Positions 1-9,037 of a DNA stretch of 64,000 nucleotides are shown in pieces. Within the stretch, counting starts at the first letter, position 1. Each line of letters opens with the position of its first letter. Location: positions 1 through 64,000 of the forward strand of contig CAUJHS010000094.1 in the NCBI GenBank assembly GCA_963204915.1. The letters are read 5' to 3'. Source of the stretch: Planctomycetota bacterium. GTDB taxonomy: Bacteria > Planctomycetota > Planctomycetia > Pirellulales > Pirellulaceae. The notes beneath the pieces are model-generated. The model saw only the letters and a program-made list of their open reading frames with translations, was not told where the DNA came from and searched no databases. Made by a program: the position numbers and the translations under genes.

Positions 1-659
1 GTCGCCAAGACGGGGATTCCGTGGCGTGACTTGCCCGAGCGATTCGGGAAGTGGAACAGCGTCTGGCGGCGCTTCGATCGCTGGTGCGCGCTGGGCATTT
101 GGCAGAAGTTGGTCAGACAACTCGGTGAGCCGGAACTCAGCGAACTGCAACTCGACTCCACCTCGATCAAAGTGCATGTGGCGGGCGTGGGTGGTCGGCG
201 TCGAGCCGACGAAAAAAAGAGGACGCGGACCACCGCCGCGGCCTCGGGTGGTCTCGAGGAGGGCTGAATACCAAGGTCCATGCGGCCGTCGACGCCCAGG
301 GACATCTGGTTCGCATGCGGCTGAGCCCCGGCCAGAACGGCGATGGCCCGCACGGTCGTGAGTTGCTGGCCCAATTCGAGCGGGGACAGATCGAGCACGT
401 TCTCGCCGACACCGCCTACGACGGCGACGAAACTCGAACGCTGGTCAAGAAGTTGAGCGCCAAAGCCTGCATTACGCCTCATGAAAACCGAACGAGGAAG
501 AAGCGTTACGACCGCCAGCGCTACAAGCACCGCAACCAGGTCGAGCGGTTCTTCGGCCGCATCAAACAGTTGCGCCGCGTGGCGACTCGTTATGAAAAGA
601 CGACCAAGAATTTCGCCGACTTCGTCTGGCTTGCGGCCCTGGTCATAGACATCCTATAA
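1..659 (+). mobile_element. IS5-family insertion sequence, transposase (5' end outside window)
   Basis: DDE transposase read in two overlapping frames. Frame 1 (1-267) carries the N-terminal part with the first catalytic Asp in a 'QLDSTSIK' motif. The -1 frame then gives '[16 protein letters not shown]', the second Asp in 'ADTAYDGDE' and the catalytic Glu in 'VERFFGRIK', ending at 657-659. This is the usual order for IS5-family (IS427-like) transposases, many of which make the full protein by frameshifting. The left terminal repeat lies outside the window and no clear right repeat could be matched. The element abuts a cut tyrosine recombinase, so it probably inserted into that gene. Confidence 0.85.
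212..219 (+). other. probable programmed -1 frameshift site (A7G)
   Basis: A run of seven A followed by G (A AAA AAG in the zero frame) sits in the overlap of the two transposase frames. Slipping back one base here joins the N-terminal part, which otherwise ends at a TGA at 265-267, to the part carrying the remaining catalytic residues. A AAA AAG is a classic slippery heptamer in IS elements. An ordinary indel inactivating the transposase is the alternative. Confidence 0.65.
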
Positions 660-995
660 ATGTCCACACTACCTAGCGCGGGGATTGCGCTATCCCAAGA
701 CCACGGAGCGCCGCCCTCCCAAACCTTTGGTGATATCGAGCGGCGCGTCGCGCGAGGTGGTGTGTCGCCCGAACAGAAAGCGGAACTTTGGGACTCGGCG
801 TTTCTCAGGACGCAAGAGATTTCCGAGTTGCTCCGCCACGTTCAAGCGACCACTCCCCATCCGCTTGTCCACCCAATGTTTGTCTTTGCAGCGCACACGG
901 GCGTTTGGCGCAGCGAAATGCTACGCGCCCGACTCGAAGATCTCGACTTCATCTCCGGCGCCGTGTTGATCCGGGAACGAAAGCGAGTTCGCGGC
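660..995 (+). pseudogene. tyrosine recombinase (phage integrase) fragment
   Basis: Frame 3 encodes a stretch typical of planctomycete tyrosine recombinases: the end of the core-binding domain and the start of the catalytic domain, with 'FVFAAHTGVWRSEML' containing the first catalytic arginine and 'LDFISGAVLIRERKRVRG' after it. The homology begins near 705, just after the IS5 transposase, and stops near 990. The HxxR and the nucleophilic Tyr are missing. From there the frame reads antisense through a different transposase. Both ends are therefore cut and the gene cannot be functional. Confidence 0.7.
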
Positions 996-996
996 C

Positions 997-1196
997 AATA
1001 CCTGGCTCAAGAAGACCCACAGCGTCACGAGCGCCGAATCGATTCGATCCAGCCAGCAGGTCTCGATCGTGCTGAGCGATTGGACAATGATCGGCTCGGA
1101 AAGCACCTTGCTGCAGGGCAACTCGTCGTACTGCAAAAACTGCCGTCTCAGGTAACGCACCTGCTCACGAAACCGTCCGGGGCTAGCATGGCTCAT
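997..1196 (-). pseudogene. IS4-like transposase N-terminal fragment
   Basis: From an ATG at 1196 the minus strand reads 'MSHASPGRFREQVRYLRRQF', then 'LSTIETCWLDRIDSALVTLW' and 'VFLSQVLAAN'. This resembles the N-terminus of IS4-family transposases common in planctomycetes. The reading stops at the junction with the recombinase remnant near 995, so only about 65 residues and no catalytic residues remain. It appears to be the scar of a deletion or of an IS insertion followed by loss of the rest. Confidence 0.6.
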
Positions 1197-1580
1197 GACG
1201 AAGCGCCTCCTTGCGAGTGATGGAGTCGTACCTAACAACCATCTTCGCAAGTGAGGCCTTTTGATCGATATCCCTTCAGTTAAACGACTTGCTGAAATCT
1301 AGGCGCCATTCGTGTGTCAAACCTAAGCACCTTCGATCGGGCCGTGCCGCGGCATGGGAATGATAAGCAACAAGGATGCGCCCTTCGTCGATGTAACGAA
1401 CGTATTTCGGACATGACGACACCGTTTGCGCCACGCCTCTCTCGACATGTAAGCATCTCCCCGCAGAAGGTTTTTTCACTCGCATGACCGTCCGCGCACG
1501 GAACTCTGCGCGAATCTGCTCGTGTCGCCCGAAGTCGCGTTAAAAAAATAGCGCTTTGGCCTTGCGTTCAGGACTCGGAG
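1197..1580. other. intergenic stretch without a recognised gene
   Basis: The short open frames here, for example on the minus strand between 1276 and 1485, show no recognisable motif and no convincing ribosome binding site. The stretch lies between the mobile-element remnants and the blaI-like operon and presumably holds that operon's promoter at its right end. Confidence 0.5.
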
Positions 1581-1596
1581 CGTTAAAATATTAACG
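1581..1596. promoter_or_regulatory. palindrome upstream of the blaI-like gene, candidate operator
   Basis: The sequence cgttaaaatattaacg is a near-perfect inverted repeat (six-base arms cgttaa/ttaacg around an AT core) 59 bases before the chosen start codon of the BlaI-like repressor. BlaI/MecI proteins are dimeric winged-helix repressors that normally bind dyads in their own promoter, so this is a natural autoregulatory operator candidate. The link is positional inference; the sequence is not the known TACA/TGTA bla box. Confidence 0.4.
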
Positions 1597-1654
1597 TACC
1601 ACGGCGATGTTGCCAGCGGCCATCTTTGGAACGCGAACGCGGCAGGAGTTGGAA

Positions 1655-2038
1655 ATGCCTAAATCATTTGAGCTCAGCCGGCGAGAGCGGCAGATCATGG
1701 ATGCCGTCTTTGCGTTGGGCGAGGCGACCGTGAACCAGGTCGTCGAAACGATTCCCTCGCCGCCGACGGCGATGGCGGTTCGCAGGACGATGCACATTCT
1801 GGAAGAAAAGGGATACCTGCGGCGACGCGAGCGTGGCCGGGAAGTGGTCTACTTTCCTCGGCAGACGAAAGGTACGGCCGGGCGCCGCGCCTTCGAGCAG
1901 GTGCTCGACACGTTTTTTGGCGGTTCTCTGGAGGAAGCCCTCGCGGCGCATCTGCACTCGCGCAAGGATCAGGTCTCGGCCGAAGAGCGCGAGCGTCTGA
2001 TTGCGTTGATCCAACAAGCACAACGGGAGGGCCGTTAG
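1655..2038 (+). CDS. BlaI/MecI/CopY-family transcriptional repressor
   Basis: A 127-residue protein of usual BlaI length. Residues 1-75 form a winged helix-turn-helix beginning 'LSRRERQIMDAVFALGEATV' and including 'TAMAVRRTMHILEEKGYLRR'; the C-terminal 50 residues are the dimerisation helix region. The ATG at 1655 is chosen because AGGAG lies a few bases upstream and family homology starts there; the frame is open upstream to 1607. The family represses an adjacent M56 sensor-protease gene until the sensor signals cleavage. That gene starts one base after this stop codon, so the two form an operon, probably autoregulated through the palindrome at 1581-1596. The inducer is unknown and need not be a beta-lactam. 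Confidence 0.88.
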   Translation: MPKSFELSRRERQIMDAVFALGEATVNQVVETIPSPPTAMAVRRTMHILEEKGYLRRRERGREVVYFPRQTKGTAGRRAFEQVLDTFFGGSLEEALAAHLHSRKDQVSAEERERLIALIQQAQREGR

Positions 2039-2039
2039 G

Positions 2040-5000
2040 ATGAATCGCATGGTTTTCGCAATCGCCGGAGTTTTGAGCGTGCCGAGCCTGCTCCTGCTCG
2101 ATTCCGCCGTCAAAGGCGCGGCGCTACTCGTGTTGGCGGCTTTCGCGGCGACGATCTTGAGACGCGATTCGGCGGCCACTCGACATCTGGTGTGGCTGCT
2201 GGCGATTGTGGCGGTGCTGGTTGTGCCGCTGCTGTCGGCCCTGTTGCCTCAGTGGCGCGTACTGCCGAAGTGGGTGGGAGTTTCACCGAAAACCGTTGTC
2301 GTACACATCGGCCCGCCCGTGATCGCCATGCCCGCGGCCGGCGCCGTCGAACGGCCGGCAGAACCCGTGGCGGTTGCGCGGTCATCCGCCGATGCCTTTC
2401 AGCCCATTGTGGAGCCGCCCGATTTGCAGCCCGCACGGGCGACGCCGGAGATCGTTCCCGAGTCAACGTTTGAGCCAGGGCGCTGGATTTGGCTCAACAC
2501 CCTGCCGGTGGTGTGGGCAATGGGTTTTTCCGTGCTCATTCTGCGGCTGTTGGCCGCGCGCTGGGTGCTCTGGAATACCGAGCGGCAAGCGACGGTTCTT
2601 GGGCCGTCGAAGCCCTCGACGATGGAAACTCACAATCCCTTGGTTGCGGCTTTGGAGGCCGCGTGTTTGCAACTCGCAATCGGCCGCCCCGTCACCTTGT
2701 TGATTCACCCGGACAAGACGATTCCTGTGGTCTGGGGCATTCGGCGATGTCGTCTGTTACTCCCTGCGGCTGCGCGGCAGTGGAGCGACGAGCAATTGCA
2801 GTCCGTTCTGTTGCATGAGCTTGCCCACGTCAAGCGGCGCGACACGGCGGCGCAACTGTTGACGCAGATCGCGTGTGCCCTGCACTGGTTCAATCCCTTG
2901 GTGTGGATCGCAGCCTGGCGTCTCGACGTGGAGCGCGAACGAGCGTGCGACGATCTGGTTCTGGCCCACGGCGTGCGGCCGTCCGCCTACGCGCGGCACT
3001 TGCTCGACGTCGTCACAGGGCTTTCGCCCGGCCGCTGGACGCAATCTTGCGGGCTGGCAATGGCCCGCAAGTCTTCGCTCGAAGGCCGGCTGGCGGCCGT
3101 GCTCAGCGACGGACGGAACCGGCGTAGCGTTACCCGATTCCTGGCTGTCGCAGCCGCGGTTCTCGCAACCGCCGTCGCCATCCCCTTGGCCATGTTGCGA
3201 GCCGGCAGGCCCGATCAACCCGAAGCCGAAACCACTGCCGTGAACGCTGAACCACAAGTCGCGCCCAAAGACGCTGTATCTCAACTCTTGTTTGAGCACT
3301 GGAAGACCAGCGCTCGCAGCGACGGCAAGATTCCCGGCGGCCGCATCGGCGAGATGGCGGTGTCGTTGAAATCCTACATGGATTTGAATGCCGGTACGGA
3401 ATACGCCACGAAGTGTGAACCGCTGCTCAAAAAATGCGACGCCACGCGCGATTGGACTCCTGCTGAGGCCGCGGCGCTCCTGGATGAGATTGAACTCGCG
3501 GCGCCCTCGCGGGCTGAATGGATGATGCGTGACCTCGTCGAGCGCCAGATTCATCTCGGCAAACCGCTACCCGAAGAGCTTAAGAACGCTCCCTGGGGGT
3601 CGCCCCCGCCGCAACGGGATGTTTCCTCCGTGGCCTTGCGGGGGCTGCGTATGGCATGGTTGCTGGAGCCGCGCGAAGAATCGCAGCCGCTCGACTCCGT
3701 GATGAAATCGCGGATCCTCTTTCACAACACCAGCCGAGGCCCCCTGTGCTTTGCCACGGAAGACTGGATTCAGACCGGGACTCACTCAGCGAAAGACGCA
3801 AACGGAATAGACATCCCCGTGTGGACGATCGAGCGCATGGGCATCCGCACGCGCATGATCTTTCGCCTGGCGCCCGGGGAGTACGCCGAAACGGTAGGCC
3901 ACGGAATTGGCGTCGGGTCGCACGAGACGTCGTCCGAAAAGAGCATTTACAACGTCGGCTGCTGGGTCGAAGCGAAGGAAGGAGACGCCGTGACGTTTAG
4001 TCCGGGAAGTGTGCCGGTCTCTTTTCAGACCTGGAAAAACAACGACGGACTAAAAGACTCCGTCACGGTCTGGCGGGACATGATCGCCGCCCGCGTCATG
4101 CAAGAGAGTCCTATGCCTGCCTCAGCCGCGGACCGCGAGCAACTGCTCCGCCGCGTGATGCGGGATTTTCCCGGCGCCGAGCCGAGCGCGGAAGAGATCG
4201 CGGCCTTCGTCGCCGATGACGCCAAGGACGCGCTGGCCAAGCTCATTGAGACGTTGCAAGCGCGGTGCGCCACCATGCCCTTCGACGGCGTTTTAACCGG
4301 CGGCGAAACGAAGTTCCGCGTGACGGCGGCGGCGCCGAAGCAGGAAGAACCGCAAGGGGGCGCGCAGCTCAAGCCCGCCACGGAACAGAAGCTAAAGTGG
4401 GGCGAGCCTGAGAATGGGCTGCGGATGGCGCTCGCCTGGCCGCCATCACTCGGCGAGGAGGTGATGGGTGATGCGCCGGTGTTTTACCTCGTCGTGCAGA
4501 ATGTTTCCGACGCCGCGATCCGGCTCACCGCGAACGACGCCGCGCCGAACCCCCGCCGGTTGATCATGCGAGACAACGGCAGCCCTTTGTCGGCCTTGAG
4601 CGATCCGACGCCGATGCCTGGCGACTGGCTGCTCCAGCCGCGCGAGGTTGCCTTCCTGCGACTTTTCCAGGCCGCCGACACCGCATCGGCAGAACTCAAT
4701 GTGGCGCCCGAAATTGAGAAGGCGTGTCGCGTTTATCCGAACTGTAGCGCCACGGCGGAGATGCGCATCGAAAAGGCGCCTGCGGGCGCCTGGACGGGCA
4801 AGCTCGCTACCGGCCAGACGCGCGGCTCGGTGGATGTGATTCCGCCGAACAACAAAGACGCCCAGGCCCTTTACCAATCGTGGACCACTGCCCAGCGGAC
4901 GGACGGCAAAATCCCCGGCGGCCTCATCGCGCTGCTGGGAGAAAGCGTGAAGGCCTTTATCGAGAGCAATCCCACGTGGGAGACGACGCCGCAGCTTGAA

Positions 5001-7802
5001 ATGATGCTCCCCCGGTTCGATCCGTCGCACGATTGGACCGGGCCGGACGCGGTGGCCCTGCTGAATGAACTTGCGGCCCTACAAGACACGCCGATCATAA
5101 TGGCATTCGATCGTGAAGCCGCCGGCATCGTCCGCACGGGCGCGCCGCTGCCGGCGGACCTGGCGACGGCGCCGTGGGGCGAAACGCTGGAAAACGGCCT
5201 GCGCCATGCGTGGCTGCTGGAGCCGCGCGCGGCGGAACACCGGCTTGGTACGCCGCTCAAAGCGCGGGTGCTGATTCACAACGCGGGGAAGACGCCCGTC
5301 GTCTTTCGCACGCGGTCGTGGCATCAACTCGGACATTCGGCGACCGATGCGAAGGGCGCGAGACTTGAAGTGGAGTCAACCTTCTGGACGACCCGAGGGC
5401 GCCTCACGACGTTTCGGCTTGCGCCTGGCGAGTACATCGAAGTGAACGCTCCGGGAATCGGCGTCGGGCCGAGGGGGAACAGCGAGGACTGGCAGAATAC
5501 GGGCGTCGGCTCTTGGGTTGAGGCGAAAGCGGGAGACGAGGTGACCGTGACGACCGCGCCCTTGCCGCTCTACGACTGGAACGAAAACCCGGACGTGCTC
5601 GGCGAACCGCGGTGGTGGCTCGACCATATCAGCGCCCGACTCGCGCGCCACGAGCCGTTTCCGGCAGACGCCGCAGCGCGCATCCGACTGCTCCACCTGG
5701 TCGCGCTGGAAGTTCTCGGAACCTCGGTCAGTAAAGAAATGAACGACGCAATTGCCGCCGATCATACGCCGACCGCACGCGAAGCGGCGGCGACGCGCCT
5801 GTTTCATCGGCCTGGCCTCCACGCCTGGGCCGGGCCGCTGCCTTCCGCGACGACGAAGTTCCGCGTTCTTCCGGCCGACCCCGACGCGGCGAAAAAGCCT
5901 CGCACCGCGAGCAACCCCGGCCACTTTACGCTGAGCAAAAAGGCGAGCCTGCAGGTCAGCCGCCGTCGCGTTGGTGAGCGCATTGTGAATGAGGCTCACC
6001 TCTCGCTCTCGGCGCCTGGCGAGCGTTACGAGGTTAAGCTTCCCGACGGGTACGATACCTGGGCCTCGGCGTGGATACGCGGCGGATCGGAGCTGTGGGT
6101 ATCGCAGAAAGGCGTGCTGCGGAAAGTCGATTTCACCAACCTGGCGAAGGTCGAGGAGTCGCGCTACGACGCCGACGAAATCGCCGCCGCGCCGATTCCA
6201 CCGGACATCCGCCAAGCCCTCCAGACCGCCGTCGCCGCGCCCGAGGCGCCGAAGCAAGTGCAAAAACCGTTCTCGCCGGCCGCCGCGGCTCCTGCCGCCG
6301 AAACGCGGAAAAAGGAATCGACGAAAGCCGACAAGCCGAAAGCCGACAAGCTGAAGGACGGCGCCGCCAGAAAGCCGCCGGGAAAGGACCAATTCGTTTT
6401 CATCACCCGCGAAACGCAGCGGCAGTATCCGCAGCTCGACGCGGGGGATGGCGTAACGCTCGAAATACATGGCCATGTCTTTCATGGAACCGATGTGCAG
6501 ACCAGCGTACGCATTCGCTGGCCGGCGAAAGACGGGGTCGTGATAGGGCACGATGAAAGCATCGCGATGGACGCCTTCGCGAATCGCGAAAAATGGGCTA
6601 TCGGCTGGGGCCGCGGGACGAAGACGTTCTGGCACGCGAGCAACGATTTGGATAGCCGCACGCCAAGCAACACGCGCCTGTACCGCACTACCTTCGAGAA
6701 TCCGCAGCGCATCGTCAGCGACTACGACGCCATTTACGCTGGCGAGCCGATCGACGGTCTCGGCCTCCCGCCGGAGCTGCGGGCCCGGTTCGAGCAGTAC
6801 TTCGGCGTCACGCAGCCTAAAATCGTGGACAAGAGCGGCGGGCTGCCCGACGTCAGCGGCCGATCAATCCACGCGGCGCAACGCGTGAATGCGGACGGCG
6901 GGATGCCCGAAAAGCCCGGCCGGCCCTCGAACGACCGGCGCTGGAAGGTGCAATTCGTGGACTGCGACTCCGGCCAACCGGCGCCCGGCGTGCGCGTGCG
7001 GCTCCACGTGCAGAACGCCAACGGTTCTGAATCCTACGACGTGGTGCGCATCGTATTCGGCAACGAGGTGCTCGAGCCCTCGCTCGACGGGGACCAGTTC
7101 GCCAGCGTGGAAGTGGTGGACGAGAAATTTAGGGGGGGCGGCGGTTCGCGCGTGTTCGGCAACGCCCCCGAAGACTGGCTCGCGGCGGAAAAGCACACCG
7201 ATCCTGAACAGCCGTTTGTCGTCAAAGTCTGGCCCACGAATCGAGACCCACAATTGCCGGACGATGCGCTCTGGAAGACCAAGACGCCGCTGGAAAAGAT
7301 CCCCGTCGCGATTGCGAACTGGAGCGCGGAGCAGAACGGACTGCGCCTCGGGATGCGGGTGTTGGCCGACGAGGGCTGGCGCGTCGGCGGCCAGGTGAAG
7401 ATCGAGTTGTGGCTGCACAACGCGGGCGCGAAGGATCTCTGGCTGGTTGCGAATCCGGGTCGGTCGGACGTGGGCTTGTCGGTCGCCGCCGTGGACTCCG
7501 AGGGACAAGAACACTTCGCCGAGAACGGCAACGTGATGATTATCGCGATTCCGATGCACTGCGTGCTACAGGCGGGATACGTGGCGAAAGTGAAGGCGTT
7601 CACTCTTTCGTTTGACGCGCCGGACAACCAGGAAACGGCGTGGTTTGAGCCGAGGTTCCAAGGACTCGAGGCTGGAAAATACCAGCTGCGTTGTACATGG
7701 AGTGACGCTCATCCGCTTGTATCCGGCGACGGCGAATGGACCGGCAGCCTGACAACCAGGGAGCAGGAGTTCACATTGGAATCGCAAGCCGCGCCAAAGT
7801 AA
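2040..7802 (+). CDS. BlaR1-like M56 metalloprotease with giant duplicated extracytoplasmic region
   Basis: A 1920-residue membrane protein. The first ~330 residues are a BlaR1/MecR1-type M56 peptidase: hydrophobic segments near 11-37, 50-70 and 152-175, the zinc motif HELAH at 259-263, and the downstream 'ERERACDD' element. A further membrane helix lies near 365-385. The rest is outside the cytoplasm and carries no penicillin-binding sensor. It contains a module repeated at least twice, recognised by 'DGKIPGG' at about residues 428 and 955, each followed by similar beta-rich stretches, then a Lys/Ala/Pro-rich linker near 1420-1450 and more beta-rich sequence. BlaR1 is about 600 residues, so this is triple length. 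It follows its repressor after one base, with gggagg as binding site. The ligand is unknown; large M56 fusions are characteristic of planctomycetes. Confidence 0.85.
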   Translation: MNRMVFAIAGVLSVPSLLLLDSAVKGAALLVLAAFAATILRRDSAATRHLVWLLAIVAVLVVPLLSALLPQWRVLPKWVGVSPKTVVVHIGPPVIAMPAAGAVERPAEPVAVARSSADAFQPIVEPPDLQPARATPEIVPESTFEPGRWIWLNTLPVVWAMGFSVLILRLLAARWVLWNTERQATVLGPSKPSTMETHNPLVAALEAACLQLAIGRPVTLLIHPDKTIPVVWGIRRCRLLLPAAARQWSDEQLQSVLLHELAHVKRRDTAAQLLTQIACALHWFNPLVWIAAWRLDVERERACDDLVLAHGVRPSAYARHLLDVVTGLSPGRWTQSCGLAMARKSSLEGRLAAVLSDGRNRRSVTRFLAVAAAVLATAVAIPLAMLRAGRPDQPEAETTAVNAEPQVAPKDAVSQLLFEHWKTSARSDGKIPGGRIGEMAVSLKSYMDLNAGTEYATKCEPLLKKCDATRDWTPAEAAALLDEIELAAPSRAEWMMRDLVERQIHLGKPLPEELKNAPWGSPPPQRDVSSVALRGLRMAWLLEPREESQPLDSVMKSRILFHNTSRGPLCFATEDWIQTGTHSAKDANGIDIPVWTIERMGIRTRMIFRLAPGEYAETVGHGIGVGSHETSSEKSIYNVGCWVEAKEGDAVTFSPGSVPVSFQTWKNNDGLKDSVTVWRDMIAARVMQESPMPASAADREQLLRRVMRDFPGAEPSAEEIAAFVADDAKDALAKLIETLQARCATMPFDGVLTGGETKFRVTAAAPKQEEPQGGAQLKPATEQKLKWGEPENGLRMALAWPPSLGEEVMGDAPVFYLVVQNVSDAAIRLTANDAAPNPRRLIMRDNGSPLSALSDPTPMPGDWLLQPREVAFLRLFQAADTASAELNVAPEIEKACRVYPNCSATAEMRIEKAPAGAWTGKLATGQTRGSVDVIPPNNKDAQALYQSWTTAQRTDGKIPGGLIALLGESVKAFIESNPTWETTPQLEMMLPRFDPSHDWTGPDAVALLNELAALQDTPIIMAFDREAAGIVRTGAPLPADLATAPWGETLENGLRHAWLLEPRAAEHRLGTPLKARVLIHNAGKTPVVFRTRSWHQLGHSATDAKGARLEVESTFWTTRGRLTTFRLAPGEYIEVNAPGIGVGPRGNSEDWQNTGVGSWVEAKAGDEVTVTTAPLPLYDWNENPDVLGEPRWWLDHISARLARHEPFPADAAARIRLLHLVALEVLGTSVSKEMNDAIAADHTPTAREAAATRLFHRPGLHAWAGPLPSATTKFRVLPADPDAAKKPRTASNPGHFTLSKKASLQVSRRRVGERIVNEAHLSLSAPGERYEVKLPDGYDTWASAWIRGGSELWVSQKGVLRKVDFTNLAKVEESRYDADEIAAAPIPPDIRQALQTAVAAPEAPKQVQKPFSPAAAAPAAETRKKESTKADKPKADKLKDGAARKPPGKDQFVFITRETQRQYPQLDAGDGVTLEIHGHVFHGTDVQTSVRIRWPAKDGVVIGHDESIAMDAFANREKWAIGWGRGTKTFWHASNDLDSRTPSNTRLYRTTFENPQRIVSDYDAIYAGEPIDGLGLPPELRARFEQYFGVTQPKIVDKSGGLPDVSGRSIHAAQRVNADGGMPEKPGRPSNDRRWKVQFVDCDSGQPAPGVRVRLHVQNANGSESYDVVRIVFGNEVLEPSLDGDQFASVEVVDEKFRGGGGSRVFGNAPEDWLAAEKHTDPEQPFVVKVWPTNRDPQLPDDALWKTKTPLEKIPVAIANWSAEQNGLRLGMRVLADEGWRVGGQVKIELWLHNAGAKDLWLVANPGRSDVGLSVAAVDSEGQEHFAENGNVMIIAIPMHCVLQAGYVAKVKAFTLSFDAPDNQETAWFEPRFQGLEAGKYQLRCTWSDAHPLVSGDGEWTGSLTTREQEFTLESQAAPK

Positions 7803-8458
7803 TCAGGCGTAGCGCCCAGTGCGAATTGATGGCTCGTATCGCTGGTACGAAACCAAACTGATCCATGCGTCGGTCACAAAAAACCGGCGCCAGTAGTAGC
7901 GTGGTGAGCGCCAGCGAGTCGACCAAAACATCGTTCGCCAGGCTTCTTGGCACGATCTCGGTCGGCTTCTGGCGAACGCAAGCGAAAGAAGAACGAGCCC
8001 CATCGATCACCAAGGCTTGGCTCGGTGCCCAGTACGACACACGGCCGCCGTACTACGAAGGCGAGCACTGGTTCCCCGATAAGCTCAAAGCTCCAGCTTG
8101 CAGGGAAGAATGTTTGAAACGGTTTTTCCGGTAATCCGCTGCATATTTCCAGCTTGTGCGTAAGAATCAGTGGACTGCCGTGCTAAATTGCGCCGATCAG
8201 TATATACGTCCGTTCACACGCTTGGTATGATGATTGGCCGGGATGGCGCGTCGCCTTTCCCATGGCAAGATCGCGAAGGTAATTTGCTTCTCCCACGCTT
8301 CCGTCCGACTTGGTTTGTACGCTCTGAGTCATCTGTTCTCACAGCTTCCAAGATCGATAAGCCGAAGGTTGGCTTTTCTCGCGTTGATCTTCCGGGCCGT
8401 CTTTTCCGGCGGCTGTGAGTAACTTCTTTCGTGAGCCAGACTGGCTCAAGGTATGACC
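7803..8458. other. intergenic region without a confident gene
   Basis: About 650 bases between the M56 protease and the RRM protein. Overlapping short frames exist on both strands (7865-8134 plus, 7771-8040 minus) but neither shows a recognisable domain or a good ribosome binding site. The right half probably holds the promoter and long leader of the RRM gene. A decayed gene on the minus strand cannot be excluded. Confidence 0.4.
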
Positions 8459-8740
8459 ATGAGTAAGAAATTGTATGTCGGAAATCTGTCGTTCAGCACC
8501 ACCTCCAGCGATCTACGCGGTGCGTTCGAGCAATTCGGCGCGGTGAATTCGGCTGATGTTGTACTCGATCGCGACACTGGCCGCTCGCGCGGCTTCGGCT
8601 TCGTCGAGATGAGTAATGGCGCCGAGGCAGCGATCAAGTCGCTCGACGCGTCCGAATTGGACGGGCGCCGAATCAACGTGAACGAAGCACGTGAGCGCGA
8701 AGAGCGCCGTCCCGCCAGTTATGGCGGTCGCCGCTACTAA
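8459..8740 (+). CDS. RRM-domain RNA-binding protein
   Basis: A 93-residue single RNA-recognition-motif protein. RNP2 'LYVGNL' is at residues 5-10 and RNP1 'RGFGFVEM' at 44-51, followed by a short charged tail with 'RREERR'-like content and a Gly/Arg/Tyr end. Such glycine-tailed RRM proteins occur in cyanobacteria and planctomycetes and are often cold-inducible. ATG 8459 is preferred over the in-frame ATG at 8453 because the aaggt ribosome binding site at 8448-8452 would touch the earlier codon. A strong terminator follows at 8761. It probably binds single-stranded RNA as a chaperone; targets are unknown. Confidence 0.93.
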   Translation: MSKKLYVGNLSFSTTSSDLRGAFEQFGAVNSADVVLDRDTGRSRGFGFVEMSNGAEAAIKSLDASELDGRRINVNEAREREERRPASYGGRRY

Positions 8741-8760
8741 ATCAAAGCGCTTCGGTAAAG

Positions 8761-8794
8761 AAACAGACACAAGCCGCCGGCTTGTGTCTGTTTT
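8761..8794 (+). terminator. intrinsic terminator after the RRM gene
   Basis: Perfect 15-base-pair stem (arms 8761-8775 and 8779-8793) with a 3-base loop, the right arm ending in a T run. It lies 20 bases after the RRM stop codon. The stem begins and ends with A/T tracts, so it may work in both directions. Confidence 0.9.
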
Positions 8795-8878
8795 GTGCGC
8801 GCGGATGTGCGGCTGTTTCTTGGGTTCGAATTCATGGCGGGCGAATGCACGCCTAGGCATCAGGAGTGACCTCGAACG

Positions 8879-9037
8879 ATGGCGAACGACCGAAATACGT
8901 ACGCAAAGCGGCAACGGGAAACCGAGCAAAAGCGCAAAGCCGAGGAGAAGCGGGCCCGTCGCCAGCGCCGGAAAGAGCAAGTCGAGCGACTCAGTGAAAC
9001 GCATCCCGAGGATTCGCCTGCCGCCGAAGCGCGGTAG
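8879..9037 (+). CDS. small basic coiled-coil protein, copy 1
   Basis: A 52-residue frame starting ATG at 8879, preceded by AGGAG at 8862-8866. It begins 'MANDRNTYAKRQRETEQKRK' and continues with a Lys/Arg/Glu-rich helix 'EEKRARRQRRKEQVERL', ending with an acidic tail. It is strikingly similar to the product of 11525-11686 on the other strand, sharing the R-x-T-[YF]-A-K-x-Q-R-E-x-E-x-K-R-K-A core. The conserved protein sequence across two divergent DNA copies indicates real genes. Small proteins of this general look are found beside cold-shock genes in other phyla, and this copy sits directly after an RRM gene. An RNA- or ribosome-associated role is a guess. Confidence 0.75.
   Translation: MANDRNTYAKRQRETEQKRKAEEKRARRQRRKEQVERLSETHPEDSPAAEAR

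Noticed and set aside
5376-6635. 419-codon minus-strand frame inside the M56 gene
   Set aside because: Antisense shadow with Arg-rich composition and no motif.
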